From Acidimicrobiales bacterium (GTDB lineage Bacteria > Actinomycetota > Acidimicrobiia > Acidimicrobiales > Poriferisodalaceae), in NCBI GenBank assembly GCA_020439485.1, contig JAGQSP010000066.1:1-9403 (forward strand): 9,403 bases of DNA. The letters run 5' to 3'. Shown here piece after piece: positions 7,981 to 9,403 of this stretch. How positions within the stretch are numbered: the stretch's first letter is position 1; the number at the start of each line of letters is the position of its first letter. Position numbers and translations under genes: made by a program. Under the pieces are notes generated by a model, which did not search any database, was not told where the DNA came from, and was given only the letters and a program-made list of their open reading frames with translations.

Positions 7981-7991
<11 letters not shown>
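6528..7991 (+). CDS. Ferric reductase/NOX-like transmembrane flavocytochrome (heme, FAD, NAD(P)H)
   Basis: A 487-residue membrane oxidoreductase predicted to pass electrons from cytosolic NAD(P)H through FAD to two membrane hemes and on to an acceptor such as ferric iron or oxygen. About six hydrophobic helices lie near residues 44-63, 71-95, 113-130, 155-172, 183-199 and 207-226. Two His pairs, His113/His127 and His181/His194, have the spacing of the bis-heme ferric-reductase/NOX core. The C-terminal half is a ferredoxin-NADP reductase-like module: RPGQF at 265-269, the FAD motif EPHMFSIASS from 281 (a variant of HPFSI), the nucleotide-binding loop GGVGITPF at 345-352, and CGP at 427-429. 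The start ATG at 6528 is chosen because a TACCTT box lies 8 nt upstream; the 16 extra residues from GTG 6480 look non-coding. The last 11 nt overlap the start of gpmI. The direction and identity of the electron acceptor are inferred from the family only, and dedicated iron-uptake or oxidase function is undecided. Confidence 0.9.
7968..7973 (+). promoter_or_regulatory. Putative -10 element (TACACT) of a leaderless promoter for gpmI, inside the upstream gene
   Basis: TACACT fits TAnnnT and ends 7 nt before the gpmI ATG at 7981. It lies within codons 481-483 of the upstream flavocytochrome gene, so the glycolytic gene could be transcribed independently despite the 11-nt overlap. Only a weak AGGG (7976-7979) is present as a possible ribosome site, and it is too close to the ATG. 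Confidence 0.45.

Positions 7992-9403
<1,412 letters not shown>

Overview
The window is a dense, G+C-rich (roughly two-thirds by eye) stretch of bacterial chromosome with all recognisable genes on the + strand. Strong G/C bias at third codon positions, GTG as well as ATG starts, and several starts with a TAnnnT-like hexamer 7-8 nt upstream and no Shine-Dalgarno sequence suggest an actinobacterium. An environmental, Acidimicrobiia-like lineage is my best guess, but that is inference from style and gene content, not a phylogenetic placement.

Layout, left to right: (1) the C-terminal ~468 codons of an N-acyl-D-amino-acid deacylase-type amidohydrolase, cut by the left edge (2-1408). (2-3) Two translationally coupled ABC exporter half-transporters (1477-3231 and 3228-5000, ATGA overlap). 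Their ATPase motifs are degenerate in complementary ways, as expected of an asymmetric heterodimer with one good and one poor ATP site. (4) A metal-dependent amidohydrolase of the Amidohydrolase_2/ACMSD-like family (5043-6242). (5) A 285-nt spacer holding a short coding-like open frame and then a putative promoter. (6) A six-helix ferric-reductase/NOX-like membrane flavocytochrome with two histidine pairs for heme and a complete FAD/NAD(P)H module (6528-7991). (7) The first 474 codons of cofactor-independent phosphoglycerate mutase, gpmI (7981 to the right edge), overlapping the previous gene by 11 nt and missing about 60 C-terminal residues including one expected metal ligand.

The genes do not form an obvious single pathway. 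Only the ABC pair is a convincing functional unit. The others each have their own putative start-proximal promoter and look like independently expressed housekeeping or metabolic genes that happen to be collinear. I see no mobile element, CRISPR array, tRNA/rRNA, toxin-antitoxin or defence system, and I do not believe the window contains a previously undescribed system. The points most worth a second look are the repeated leaderless-type start architecture, the asymmetric ABC site with an altered Walker A, and the coding-like frame behind the TGA of the second amidohydrolase.
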